This document shows positions 9,451-22,102 of a stretch of DNA of 64,000 nt, in pieces. The first letter of the stretch is position 1. Every line of letters begins with the position of its first letter. Source of the stretch: Entomortierella parvispora (taxonomy: Eukaryota; Mortierellomycota; Mortierellomycetes; Mortierellales; Mortierellaceae); NCBI GenBank assembly GCA_963573315.1, contig OY752140.1:372001-436000 (forward strand), in the 5' to 3' direction. Both the position numbers and the translations under genes were made by a program. The notes under the pieces were generated by a model that had not been told where the DNA came from, ran no database searches, and saw only the letters and a list, made by a program, of their open reading frames with translations.

Positions 9451-12231
9451 ATGATCTTCGAGCTGCCAGAACACTGGTCCACCTCCTCAACAGGGGACGA
9501 GTCTGATTCTGAAGAACCACTCCAGTACGACTCGGATGATCTCCTGCATTACTCTTCCGACTCGGACCTCGCTTCCCTCTCTGGTCTGGATTCAGAGTCC
9601 CCTTCTTTACCTGCTTCTTACCCTGCTTCGCCTTCTCTACATGAACAAGCTGATGACAGCGACTCGGAAGACAAAGATGACAGCGACAGTCAGTCGGTGA
9701 CCCTGTTCTGGGAAGAATCCACCCTCGACCTGTCATCTCTGTCTATATCTCTGCCCGTGTTGCCTGTGTCACTTGCGTCCCCTCAAGAGATCCCAACGGT
9801 AACGCAAGATTCGGATTCCATTCTGCGCAACCAACATGCCCATGACCATATCCAGGACCAGGACACCAGCAAGAGAGCCGACAACAACAACGACAAGGTC
9901 GACAAGGACGAACACAAGGACACCCAGGAGCCTGAAACCCTTTCCGCAGTAGAGACCATGGAGATGAAGGACTGTCCTGATGCTCTGGAAAAGCCAGAGC
10001 CTGCTGGGTCCGACCGCACGCGTGATCAGGACACAAAACATGAGCCTGTTGCTGGCGCTGCAGCGGTCGAGGCAAAGGAGGAACAACAGCAGACTGCCGT
10101 CCGCGGCGGGCCAGAGTCAGTCCCTCGGACCGTCCAGCTTTACGCCGCCGACACGGACACTGCCCATGAGTCGTCTCCAACAGGCTTCACGGATTCTTCA
10201 CTGGAGAATCAAGCTTCTGCCTTGACTCAGGACTCGTCAATCCATGATGCGCTCGTCATTCGCGTGATGATAACAGGATCCAGCTTGACCCCAGTCGAAC
10301 GAAACCAGATCCAGGATCAGATCTCAAAGAACTTTTGGGTCCATCACGGAGTGGCGTCCAGTCTGAATGTACACTACACTCACCTGGACACCCCCTTGCC
10401 CGCGGAGGAGAACGACAGACTCAAAGAGTTTGACTTTTTTGTATACATGCTGCCGACCACAGGCGTCCTTTGGCGTGATGCTCGCGCCGTCGTACCGCTC
10501 GCTTTGGTCGCACCGCTTGTCATGGTCTCGAGACCAGAGGTGGACCCAGTTACCCTTGGCGATTTGAAATGGGAGTTGAGGCACAAGCTTCAGGTAGCTC
10601 GACCCATTGCCCTTGAAGACTACGGAAAGCTTGTCCAAAGCATCACGTCCTCCTTGATTTCGCGCGACGACTTGGGTTCGTTGTCTCTCCAGGGCATCAT
10701 CTTTCGACAATCGACCATTCTTGCCTCGAGGCCCGCCGACAATGACATTGTTTCATCAGCGTTGGCTTATTTGTATAATCGGTGGCATCAACTGGTGGAA
10801 TTGTATCCTTATACGGCACTATCCTATGTCCTTGGCGTGGCCCTTTTGGCCTGTTTGGCAGCGTTCCTGACAGAAGGGGGCCAGCAGCAGTTCACATTGC
10901 AGCCCGCCCATGCAAAGGTACAACAGATGCAGTATGCCCAGAATGGACGTGTCGGAATTGCTCAGGTCGACTTTTTTACACCACAAGGATCAGTTTTCAA
11001 GCCAAAGCACCCATACCCACTACAAGTCAGAGTTTTGGGAGATCCTCAAGTGGGGCCTTTCCGTGGAACAAAAATGAATGAACTCCCTGACGTCGCAGAG
11101 CCCATTGTGCAAGATCTCATGAACGGTACTAGCAAAGTCTACATTACCTCCCTGCGAAGGTGTCGTCGTTATCGTAATCATTATCAGGACCCCAAAACGA
11201 TGTTGCCTGTCCATTGGGCTTGTGTGGAGCCAACTCGATACTATTTGCACATGTGGTTCGAAAATGGAACACAGGTACCTGACACTCCGTTGGAGCTGGT
11301 CTGGCCCAAGAATCGCAGGGCAACTTTTGCGGCCGAAAGGGGATCTGAAAAGACTTTGGAGGAGAAAGAGATTGAATGGGATGACGACGACGACGACTTG
11401 CTCAAAGGACTTTTCTCAGGACCTCTCTCGCTAGCTCTGTCGAATGAAACTCGCGTATGGCTTGAAGCAATGGTTCCCCGACTTCGCCCAGTCTTTTGTG
11501 ATGTTCACGCAGCAGTTCAGTCGGCGATTGTAATGTCGATGGAGTCTGCAAAGAACATGTTTGGCGTAGTATCGGTGTGTTTTGACTACTTGTTTGGCAC
11601 AAAGGACTATCTGCCGAAAAAGATCGCCATTGTGCAACAAAAGGCAGTGAATCTTTTCCGGAAAGGAGAGCATGCTGCTGTCGCGAAAATCTCGAGTTTG
11701 ATGGAACGACTTGGGAAGAAACCGGTGCCTAAAGAGAGAAAGGACGTTGCCATCGCTCTGGAACAAAAGTTTCTATCCGTCGTCGAATATGTCAAGGTCG
11801 ACTTGCGAGAGCGATTCTCAACCAAACACGCCGAGCCTCTGTTGGAAAAGGTTGACAAGGTCCTTTCCGAATTCCCGAATCAATTCGATCCTCTCCTTGA
11901 CAAGGCCGACAAGGCGTTTTCAGAGCTTGAGAGTCGGTTAGATGATCTGATCCGTTCGAAACGGGTTCAGGAAATGGCAGAGAACTTTCAAAAGGACAAA
12001 ATCCTGAAAAGGGCGGATCGCGTACTGGCCAGGGCAGAGTGCAAGATGGGGAAGGCGATGCAATCTAAAATTGTCCAACGAGCCCAGCGCAAAGTGCAGG
12101 ACAAGATTGAACATCTCAGAGGCACAGCAGAGGGCGTGGCGTGGAAGCGACGGTGGGAGTCATGGATTGGAGGGGCTCAGAGCTGTTCCAAGAAGAGTTC
12201 GAAAAGAGACAGCTGCGGCAGACATCGCTAG
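9451..12231 (+). CDS. Large single-exon membrane protein of unknown function
   Basis: I do not recognise the family. The 926-aa intronless frame has four regions: an acidic Ser/Asp-rich N-terminus (1-250); a folded-looking segment (about 265-430) beginning ALVIRVMITGSSLTPVE; a hydrophobic helix at about 452-476 (ALSYVLGVALLACLAAFL); and a beta-rich segment (about 500-630) with VDFFTPQGSVFKPKHPYP and one N-glycosylation sequon (NGTS), reminiscent of an Ig-like or filamin-like fold. After a poly-Asp patch near residue 650, the C-terminus is amphipathic helix rich in K/E/L (730-900), perhaps membrane- or lipid-surface-associated. Unlike most neighbours it has no introns. ATG 9451 follows a long CT-rich leader. 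AATAAA near 12335 may end it. Topology is inferred from one hydrophobic helix. Confidence 0.75.
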   Translation: MIFELPEHWSTSSTGDESDSEEPLQYDSDDLLHYSSDSDLASLSGLDSESPSLPASYPASPSLHEQADDSDSEDKDDSDSQSVTLFWEESTLDLSSLSISLPVLPVSLASPQEIPTVTQDSDSILRNQHAHDHIQDQDTSKRADNNNDKVDKDEHKDTQEPETLSAVETMEMKDCPDALEKPEPAGSDRTRDQDTKHEPVAGAAAVEAKEEQQQTAVRGGPESVPRTVQLYAADTDTAHESSPTGFTDSSLENQASALTQDSSIHDALVIRVMITGSSLTPVERNQIQDQISKNFWVHHGVASSLNVHYTHLDTPLPAEENDRLKEFDFFVYMLPTTGVLWRDARAVVPLALVAPLVMVSRPEVDPVTLGDLKWELRHKLQVARPIALEDYGKLVQSITSSLISRDDLGSLSLQGIIFRQSTILASRPADNDIVSSALAYLYNRWHQLVELYPYTALSYVLGVALLACLAAFLTEGGQQQFTLQPAHAKVQQMQYAQNGRVGIAQVDFFTPQGSVFKPKHPYPLQVRVLGDPQVGPFRGTKMNELPDVAEPIVQDLMNGTSKVYITSLRRCRRYRNHYQDPKTMLPVHWACVEPTRYYLHMWFENGTQVPDTPLELVWPKNRRATFAAERGSEKTLEEKEIEWDDDDDDLLKGLFSGPLSLALSNETRVWLEAMVPRLRPVFCDVHAAVQSAIVMSMESAKNMFGVVSVCFDYLFGTKDYLPKKIAIVQQKAVNLFRKGEHAAVAKISSLMERLGKKPVPKERKDVAIALEQKFLSVVEYVKVDLRERFSTKHAEPLLEKVDKVLSEFPNQFDPLLDKADKAFSELESRLDDLIRSKRVQEMAENFQKDKILKRADRVLARAECKMGKAMQSKIVQRAQRKVQDKIEHLRGTAEGVAWKRRWESWIGGAQSCSKKSSKRDSCGRHR

Positions 12232-12729
12232 ACGTGGTGACTAAAGGAGGAACTTTTATTTTTGCTCTGACTAAGGAGGTCCAAGAAGACGATAGCTCAC
12301 CATGGCGACTCATGCAAAAAAACAAAAAACTTCAATAAAAACTATTTTACAGGTAAAGTACATTTGGGCAACACAGTTACAAAGGGCCCTGGAAAACTGT
12401 GTGAGCAAACTCGTCGTCCAGAGGGATGGCCTCACGTCGATTTCTCGACGACTGTCCAGATGCGGCGTCTATTCCGGAGGTACGAGCGGTTGTGCCACCA
12501 GAGACGCCGCCAGCTGCACCGGTCCAAGAGGATCCTGCTGCCCTCCCTGTACCGACATGGGCAGATCCAGACGTAATCTCCAACTCCTTGTGCTTCCTCT
12601 TTGCTGGGGCGTGGTCGTGTGGTGGCTGGGGTTGCCCTGTGAGATGCCTGAGAACAAGGTGTTGAAACTGGTTAAATAACAAAGAATACTTGAAATGAAA
12701 GGTGGTGGTCAATTGCCCGATAGAAATAC
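12232..12729. other. Convergent 3' region, no supported gene
   Basis: Between the large membrane-protein gene and the small minus-strand gene. An open frame on the minus strand (12377-12712) encodes a Pro/Gly/Ser/His-rich peptide that could be a further exon of the small gene, but the visible splice path ends in a stop before it. Confidence 0.35.
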
Positions 12730-13019
12730 CTAAACGAACGCAATCTTGCCTTGGCAGGCGTCTATGGTGTAGTTTGAGAGGGTCAGCTTTAGTCGGGAAT
12801 GCCGCAGGCGCAATGGTAAGGTCAGATTCCAGATGGGCGGTCCCGCATTACCTCGTTCATGGAGAGTGCGTTGAGCAAAAGCAGAGAATGGTCACCGAGT
12901 ACATTGGCTGCCCGCTGCTTAATCTCTTTCTCCATGGCGCTCTCCTGGTAAACTGGCCGCGGGCTTTCGCCTGGAGGCCTTCTAGGAAGTTGCTGCGGCC
13001 TGGCGTTGCTGTTACTCAT
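12730..13019 (-). CDS. Small unrecognised protein
   Basis: ATG at 13019 opens 56 codons (exon 12852-13019) with a Pro-rich start, then a helix-like segment MEKEIKQRAANVLGDHSLLL ending at SMNE before a consensus GTAATG donor. A branch-point-like CTGAC and an AG at 12787-12788 lead into LTLSNYTIDACQGKIAFV and a stop at 12730-12732, giving about 74 aa. The sequence reads like a real small helical protein (subunit-sized) but I cannot name a family. It is divergent from the AsnRS gene (ATGs 252 bp apart), so both probably share a promoter. An alternative splice into 12377-12670 would give a longer, low-complexity C-terminus. Confidence 0.45.
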
Positions 13020-13270
13020 GGCCTTTTTTTATCTTGCTTGGCTGACTCGCGTCGTTCTGAAATTTTTTTGGAAATAATTTTATTCCAGAAAAGAGGTGCA
13101 GAGGTTGATGGGAAAGAAAAAAAGTTGGTGAGTCAAGGTGCACGTGACTTGTCGAACAAACAATAAAAAGGGACAGAATGGCCAAATCAAACATCCTCAA
13201 TCGACTCTGGACGTACTTTTTTTTCTTTCTTTCATTCATCCTCTCCCCTACACACATATTCACCATCGCC

Positions 13271-15598
13271 ATGGCTGATTCCCTGCCCGTCGACTCTCTT
13301 TCTATTGCCGCTGGTAATACATCCATCCCATTTCTTGCTACATTCTGGCGCTCGGAACCCGCTTGTCCAACCTGCAGGACATCTTCCAAACACGCGGATG
13401 TGTATCTTCTGGACAGAGTGCACGCTCACTCATTTCTTTCGCAGGAGGAATACGCTCGCACCATGCCACACACCCGCTTCCTTGCTTTTCAGCTGCACGA
13501 CAACTAGAACCCCAGACAGCTCCCAGTGACAGGACCTACTAGAAAATAAGCATCAAAAGCCGACAGATCAACAGCCTAACGATCTATTTCTCCCCATCTT
13601 CTGTTCATCCATAGTCGTCGCTCACGTTGACGAGACCAAGGGCTCGGACGATACTGGAAACGGTTCCGTTGAGGCTCCTTACCAGAGTGCTGTCAAGGCT
13701 CTTCAGGCCCACGGCAACAACGTCAACATCCAGGTCTGGAAGGTCGCAGCTGCTGATTCGGAAGAGACCTCTGGATATGCTGCCATCTCTGGTGCTGCCT
13801 TGAAAAAGGCCGTCAAGAAGGCTGCCGAGTTGGAGAAGAAGGCCAGGAAGATGGCTGAGCAGGCTGCTGAGCAGGCTGCCAAGGATCAGGCTGCTGCTGA
13901 GGAGCGTGAGCGTGTCTTGGAGCAGGCCAAGAAGGTCATCTTGGTCGAGGATCCTTCCTTGCCCAAGGCTGCCCGTATCAAGATCAGAGAGGGTGTTGCC
14001 AACCGCGGCAAGCGTGTCCGTATTTCCGGATGGGTTCACCGTCTCCGTGTCCAGGGAAAGAACATGCAGTTTGTCATCTTGAGAGATGGAACTGGTTTCC
14101 TCCAGTGCGTTCTCAACAACGAGTTGGTAAGAACTTGCCATGATGGATTGGATCTTTGGAATAACTTGTTGCCAATTTGTTGTATAACTAACACCAATCT
14201 CTGTTTTCGACATGTAGTGCCAAACCTATGATTCCCTTACCCTCACTTTGGAGTCCACCATCACCGTCTGTGGTGTTATCAACGAGCTCCCCGAGGGCAA
14301 GACTGTATGTGGGCTCTTCATGGAACTTTTTCGCTTGGAAACAGGATAATCAACAAGCTTGGAGTACAGAGATTGACAACGAGATCCTATTCTTGATTTA
14401 ATATCTATCCTTAGGCCCCCGATAACCACGAGTTGACTGTCGACTACTGGGAGTGCATTGGAAAGGCTCCCGGTGGTGAGGAGGCCATGTCCAACAAGGT
14501 CAACGAGAACTCTGATCCCTCGGTCAGGTACGATCTCCGTCACTTGGTCTTGCGTGAGGAGAAGGCTGCTGGAATCTTGAAGGTTCGCTCCCAGGTCATG
14601 AAGGCCTTCCGCGACCACTTTGATAACCGTGGATTCACCGAGGTCACTCCCCCCGCCATGGTCCAGACCTCTGTTGAGGGTGGATCTACTTTGTTCGAGT
14701 TGAACTACTACAACGAGAAGGTAGGCAACGGATTCACCAGGTGCTCATGATATTCACTACGCCTCGCGAATAGCAAAGAAAAGAGGGACTAGACGCGTTT
14801 TCTTTTATTTTTGAACTATATTTTTAGGCTTACTTGACCCAGTCTTCCCAGCTTTACTTGGAGACCTGCCTCCCCTCCTTGGGAGATGTTTACTGCTTGG
14901 CCGAGTCTTTCCGTGCCGAGAAGTCTCACACCCGTCGCCACTTGTCCGAGTACACTCACTGCGAGGCCGAGATGGCCTTTATCAGCTTTGATGACTTGTT
15001 GGCCGGTTTGGAGGAGATGGTCTGCGATGTTATTGACCGCACTTTGGCACACAAGCCCTCTGCCGAGATCATCTACAAGCTCAACCCCGACTTTAAGAAG
15101 CCTGAGCGTCCTTTCTTGCGCATGGACTATGCCGATGCTATCCAGTACTTGAAGGACAACGACATCAAGAAGGATGATGGCACTTTCTATGAGTTTGGCG
15201 AGGATATCCCCGAGGCTCCCGAGCGTGCCATGACCGACAAGATCAACCGCCCCATTTTCTTGTGCCGCTTCCCCGCCGAGATCAAGTCATTCTACATGAA
15301 GCGTTGCCCCGAGAACCGCGCTTTGACCGAGTCTGTGGATGTTCTCATGCCCGGTGTCGGCGAGATTGTTGGAGGATCCATGCGTATCTCTGATTTGGAG
15401 GAGTTGATGGCTGCCTACGTTCGTGAAGGTCTTGACCCCGAGCCTTACTACTGGTTCACTGAGCAGCGCAAGTACGGAACCTCTGAGCACGGTGGATTCG
15501 GTCTTGGAGTTGAGCGTTACATTGCCTGGTTGTTGAACCTTCACACTGTCCGTGATGCTTGCTTGTACCCAAGATTCACTGGCCGTGCTTTCCCTTAA
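13271..15598 (+). CDS. DED81: Cytosolic asparaginyl-tRNA synthetase
   Basis: Class IIb synthetase that charges tRNA-Asn. Exons 13271-13313, 13615-14126, 14218-14304, 14415-14720 and 14828-15598 join to 572 aa. The N-terminal extension (about 1-125) contains VVAHVDETKGSDDTGNG and a Lys/Ala-rich coiled coil, typical of eukaryotic AsnRS. An OB-fold anticodon-binding domain follows (VRISGWVHRLRVQGKNMQFV, about 145-235). The catalytic domain has motif 2 (FRAEKSHTRRHLSEYTHCEAE) and motif 3 (GGFGLGVERYIAWLL). NRPIFLCRFPAEIKSFYMKR separates AsnRS from AspRS. The first exon is tiny (14 codons) and the first intron is about 300 nt, the longest in the gene. AATAAA at 15658 precedes the convergent RNase P-subunit gene. 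Confidence 0.95.
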
Positions 15599-15708
15599 AG
15601 ATGATGTGAGAAGTTGGTCTGGAATGAGTTTCGCTTCCAGGATCCAATGAAGATGAAAATAAACCTTTTTGAAGTTGTAATGTACATTGTTTTTATTTAC
15701 TAGGGTTC

Positions 15709-17022
15709 TTAAAGGCCCATCAGGAAGCTCGCGAGGGCGCTGTCGCCTCCAGAGCCATTGTTGTCCGGTTGGTCTTTTGCCTTTTGGTTCTGGAGTAAAG
15801 TGGCGAGGTTCTGTTTCTTTTTCTTTTTGTTGTTGCCACCGCCGCCGCCTAGTGAGGGTATCCGTGGAGAAGATGCTGGAGAGGTAGCGGCTGAAGAAAC
15901 TGGTGAGGAAGCCAGAGATAATCCCCCCACAGGAGATACAGGCATTGAAGCGGAATACTTTGTCTTTTTGGTATTCAAAAGTGAAGATGGCAGGGGAAGA
16001 GGTGATCCTGGTCGTTTCGCGGGAGAGAATGCGCTCCCTTGTTGAGCGGCGGGCGAACTTGGGTTGGCCATCTTCCCAATGTTGCGAACCGAGGGCGAGG
16101 ACACTGCAGAGTTGATCGATGATAAGTTGCGCGTGGCGGCATCTGCACTGACCGACGCCGCCGGCTCTTCCTTTTGCAACAATCGAAGTTGCTTTCGTGC
16201 CTTTCGTTGTTGTGCCCTCTGCGCCGCATCCGATATCTTGATTTTGGAATGGAGATAACCTTCCTTGGTGCCATCAAGTTCGGTTTCGCGATAACAGCGT
16301 TTGCAAGAGTAATAAACGTGATTCAGGACCTGATTCGCACGCTTTTCGGATTTTTTGACGCTCTGAACGGTCTGCCCGGTCATCCGTCGTTTCAGCTGTT
16401 GTTGACGTTGCATATCCTCGCGAGCCATGTCGGTGTATGGGGTGATTCGAATGGTCTTTTGGGCGGATTTCTGCTGGATGGCCTCGATGGTCTTTTGTTT
16501 CCTCTCCTGCGACAAGGTGGTGGCGTCTTCGGCGTTTGGGGCTGACTCTGTTGAAGACGGCTTGGTTTTGGAGTCCTGATCTCCAGGAATAGTAAGCGGA
16601 GCAGCAGTCATGGTGGTATCCTTGGTGTTTTTGTTCCTGTTCTTCTTGTTCTTCTCGTCTACTTTATCGTCCTTGTTGCCTTGCTCATCCTTGTCCACCT
16701 CCTTCTGGGTGCTGCCGTCTTCCTTCTGAGCCTTATTCCTCTCCATCTTTGCTTTTTTCCGCGCGTTCCGTTTCCGTCTCTCCCTTTCAGTCTTTGTCTC
16801 CTTCACGGGCTCGATCCTGACTTGGGCGTTGACCCCAGGGACGAAAATGGATCCACATCCGGCGCAAGATTTGGTCTGGATATCCTCGTGCAGTCGCAGG
16901 TCACGGTCGGAAGCGAGGGAGAGAAATTGGGACATGTAATGGGATGAGGCGCTGGGACACTGGGCCAGGAGCATGTGAGATGCCTTCCAGAGGAACTCGA
17001 GACGGGCATTCGCGTCGGCCAT
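15709..17022 (-). CDS. RNase P/MRP subunit, Rpr2/Rpp21/Snm1 family
   Basis: Proteins of this family bind the RNA of RNase P or RNase MRP through a zinc ribbon. With start MADANARLEFLWKASH at 17022 the protein is 437 aa without introns. Residues 1-60 match the family helix (FLWKASHMLLAQCP, HYMSQFLSLASDRDLRL). The first zinc pair is CAGCG near residue 55; the second, CKRC, follows a Lys-rich insert near residue 245 (NHVYYSCKRCYRE). Family members are usually about 120-200 aa, so the long charged insert between the two CxxC pairs and the Ser/Pro-rich tail are unusual. Upstream ATGs (17073, 17214) would add a non-conserved leader overlapping the shared promoter. Rpr2 and Snm1 cannot be told apart here. 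Confidence 0.75.
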   Translation of the reverse strand: MADANARLEFLWKASHMLLAQCPSASSHYMSQFLSLASDRDLRLHEDIQTKSCAGCGSIFVPGVNAQVRIEPVKETKTERERRKRNARKKAKMERNKAQKEDGSTQKEVDKDEQGNKDDKVDEKNKKNRNKNTKDTTMTAAPLTIPGDQDSKTKPSSTESAPNAEDATTLSQERKQKTIEAIQQKSAQKTIRITPYTDMAREDMQRQQQLKRRMTGQTVQSVKKSEKRANQVLNHVYYSCKRCYRETELDGTKEGYLHSKIKISDAAQRAQQRKARKQLRLLQKEEPAASVSADAATRNLSSINSAVSSPSVRNIGKMANPSSPAAQQGSAFSPAKRPGSPLPLPSSLLNTKKTKYSASMPVSPVGGLSLASSPVSSAATSPASSPRIPSLGGGGGNNKKKKKQNLATLLQNQKAKDQPDNNGSGGDSALASFLMGL

Positions 17023-17271
17023 GGAGCGTAGAGTACAGGAATGGTAAAAGACAAAGTGAGTAAAGCTGGCCATGGTCGACCATGCAAGGGTGTCATACAT
17101 GTGAAGCTCAGCCACCAAACACGGACTGCTTTTCGAGTTTCTTTTTCTTTTTTTTTTCTTTGCCTTGTCAAAGGGGGCGATGTTCTGAAAAGAAGAGATG
17201 CGATCAGCTGGCAATTCATTTGTTGCACCAGTACCTTTCCTTTCTCATTAACGTCGCCAGGCATCGTCATT
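17023..17271. promoter_or_regulatory. Bidirectional promoter, RNase P subunit and TRM61
   Basis: Only 249 bp separate the two divergent start codons. A T-rich tract at 17140-17165 and CT-rich sequence at 17235-17250 precede TRM61. Both genes act in tRNA maturation. Confidence 0.5.
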
Positions 17272-18746
17272 ATGGAAGTCACCAAACAGGAGAAGCAGAG
17301 CTTTGCTCGTTACAAGGCCAACAACACGATCGAGGAGGGCGACCTCGTCGTCATGTACCTCGTAAGGAATCACGCGACTTTTTACCTGTCCCTTTCTCCC
17401 TCTCTTCTCTTCCAACAATGTTCAATATTTAACCCACCATTATCTGTTATCTTTTATTTGACTATAGAGCAAAGAGACCATGAGCATCATCCGTGTCAAG
17501 GACGGCGACTATTTCAACTGCAAATTCGGAAACTATAAGCATTCAGACATGATTGGACTGCAATACGGCACCAAACTTGGTTCCAACACTGGTCGTGGAT
17601 TCCTCTACCTCTTGCACCCTACCCCCGAACTCTGGACCTTGGTTTTGCCTCACCGGACCCAGATTCTCTATATCGCCGATATTTCGTTCGTGATGAACTT
17701 TTTGAACCTAAAGCCCGGCATGTCCATGATTGAGTCTGGCACAGGATCTGGATCCTTCTCGCATTCGATCGCCAGGACATTGGCCCCCACGGGTCATTTG
17801 TACACGTTTGAATACCATCAGGAGCGCGTGAACGCTGCCAAGAAGGAATTCGAGGACCATGGCTTGTCTGATATGGTCACGCTCGAGTGCAGAGATGTGT
17901 GCAAGAATGGATTCGGTTTGGAAAACAAGGTGGACGCGAGTAAGTTGGCAGTTTTTCTTTTTCTTTTCCTCAAGCTCTTTTTCTTGGATAAGAACGACAA
18001 AAATTGACTGTCCCTCCCTATCTTTTCTTCTCTGAATAGTCTTTTTGGATTTGCCTGCACCTTGGGATGCGGTGGCATCGGCCAAGAAGGCGTTCAAACA
18101 GGACAAGATTGGAAAGATTTGCACATTCAGCCCTTGTATCGAGCAGATCTCGAGGACGGTGACGGCATTGAACGATGAGGGATTCGTGGATATTCAAATG
18201 TACGAGTGTTTGATCCGATTTAACGAGATCCGAGTCATTCCTCTCTGGACAATTGAGCAGGCCATGGAGAAGCAGCGCGCTGTCGAATTGAAGAGAAAGA
18301 AGAGCACGCCTCGCGTCGTGAGAGAGAACAACGACAGCAACACGGCGACGGAAGAGGAGAGCTCGGCCAAGAAGATCAAGACCGATTCAGCGGCAGAGGA
18401 TAGCAACCCTGGCACACCTGCGTCCACAGCAACCACCACTACAAACAATTCGGATACGGAAATGGACGATGGTGCGGCCATTGTGATCCCAAAATCAGAG
18501 ACACCCTCTGCTGTTTCGACCCCTGTTCTCGCCGCAGAGGCAAAGATTGAGACTTCATCATCAACAACAGCAGCAGCAGCGGCGGCACCACGGGAACGAA
18601 TTGACCCTGTCAATGTTGTGATCACCAAGCTGCCTGTGGAGCAGCGCGGTCATACCTCCTACCTCATGTTTGCGACCTTTACCCCCCAGACCCAGCATCC
18701 CAGTTTGACACAACTCAATGCTGAGGCAGCCAAATCATCCGAGTAG
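17272..18746 (+). CDS. TRM61: tRNA (adenine58-N1)-methyltransferase catalytic subunit
   Basis: Trm61 works with Trm6 to make m1A58 in the T-loop of tRNAs, in the nucleus. Exons 17272-17361, 17468-17939 and 18040-18746 give 422 aa. The N-terminal beta domain has EEGDLVVMYL and GLQYGTKLGS. The Rossmann-fold methyltransferase carries the SAM motif MIESGTGSGSFSHSIA, the acidic motif YTFEYHQERV, and the catalytic-loop motif VFLDLPAPWDAV, with CTFSPCIEQI downstream. The stretch at about residues 285-355 is Ser/Thr/Glu-rich and Ala-rich, an insertion common in fungal Trm61, and the fold closes with KLPVEQRGHTSYLMFATF. It is divergently paired with the RNase P-type subunit gene. Confidence 0.95.
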
Positions 18747-19047
18747 ATTGTGTAGTTTAATGTACGATAAAGATAATATCAAACGTGCCTGATGGACTCC
18801 AGGGCCGAGTACATGACGGTGTATCATTGGAGATTCTTCGTTCAGCCCAGACATCATCTGGCTAAAAAAATGGAAGAAAAGACGTGACCAATCGCGACTT
18901 CGGCGATCTTCCCACAGTCACTGGGCGTGTGAGGGGGCGCTGCTTTCTTTCCCCATTTGTACCTGTTCCCTCTTTGCCTTCAAACTTCTAGCTTCTTCCT
19001 TCTTTTCCCCTCTATCTCCCTACCCCTCTACCGTATACCTCATCAGC
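18747..19047 (+). promoter_or_regulatory. TRM61 3' end and pyroglutamyl-peptidase promoter
   Basis: No gene seen. A CT-rich leader (18950-19040) precedes the next ATG. Confidence 0.4.
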
Positions 19048-19909
19048 ATGGCCCCCATTCAAAAGCTCAGCGACAGAGTCAAGGTCGTCATTACTGGATT
19101 CGAGGTACAGCTCCTGTCCCTGACATTTACATTTCGTTGCTGTTCTCGGGAATGAATAGATGAACTATAGCAGCTGACCCCCATTCATTTTGACAACTTA
19201 GCCTTTTGGCAAGCATGTGACCAACCCTTCCTGGCAGGCCGTCAGAGTGTTGAACAACATCACTCTTGACCTCCCTTCCCCTTCCCCCAAGGCCGACGCT
19301 ACCCACCACAAGGCCACCAAGGTGGACATCATCTGCCAAGAATTGCCCGTCGAGTACCGCAAGGTGCCCGATCTCGTCCCCGAGCTGCATGCGACCCACA
19401 GCAAGCCCGTCGAGACCCTTGAAGGCAGCAATAGTGGCAACCAAGAGGAAAAGAAAGAGTACTTGAAGACGTATTACATCCATGTCGGTGTCGGTTTGGA
19501 TGGTCACTGTGCAATTGAGACGCAAGCCCATCTCACCGGATACAGTCATCCCGATAACGCCTCCTGGGCCCCAGAGACCAAGGATGTGGCCCCTGTGAAG
19601 AAGGAAGCTTGGGCCGAGGATCCCGAGGTTCTTACAACGACAGTGGATACCTTGGCTTTGGCAGAGTACTTGAAGACGGAGAAGGGATGGATCTGTGAGC
19701 AGAGCTTGGATGCTGGACATTACTTGTGCGAGTACACTTTCTACTTGAGTATGGCGGAGAGACATCGCAGGATTCGCAGTGGACTGGAAACCGAGAACGA
19801 CCGTGCTTGCTTGTTTGTCCATGTTCCTAGTGTTGGAAACCCTTATACTTTGGAGGAGTTGCAGCGGTTTGTGCAGGATATGGTGGTTGCTGTCGCTAGC
19901 CAGTACTAG
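19048..19909 (+). CDS. Pyroglutamyl-peptidase I (C15 cysteine peptidase)
   Basis: Removes N-terminal pyroglutamate from peptides, in the cytosol. Exons 19048-19104 and 19202-19909 give 254 aa, slightly longer than bacterial enzymes. The start motif VVITGFEPFGKHVTNPSWQA is the family signature. The catalytic triad can be assigned as Glu125 (CAIETQAH), Cys195 (AGHYLCEYTFYLS) and His226 (FVHVPSVG), in the family order and context. Residues about 150-165 (WAPETKDVAPVKKEAW) form an insertion not seen in short bacterial homologues. The intron splits the signature between FE and PFG. Neighbours TRM61 and DPM1 are on the same strand, with independent leaders. Confidence 0.92.
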
Positions 19910-21820
<1,911 letters not shown>

Positions 21821-22102
21821 ACCGCTCTTTTTTGATGATCGGCTATCAAAGATGCACACAAACAGTGTCGTGAAGGAAAATCATGGATCAAAGAGAATAT
21901 GACAAGGTGGACATGGGTGAAGATACATAGAAACGTCGAGCATTGTCTTTGTCAAAGAAATATATCACTTTTTTTTACGAGCTGCACGTGACCATTTTTG
22001 GGAGGATTTATTTTCACGGCATTGCAAAGCAGATCAACGTTTCCAAACTTTTTGACATTCAATCACTCCCTGCGACATTACCTCAAAGGAATTACATCAA
22101 AC

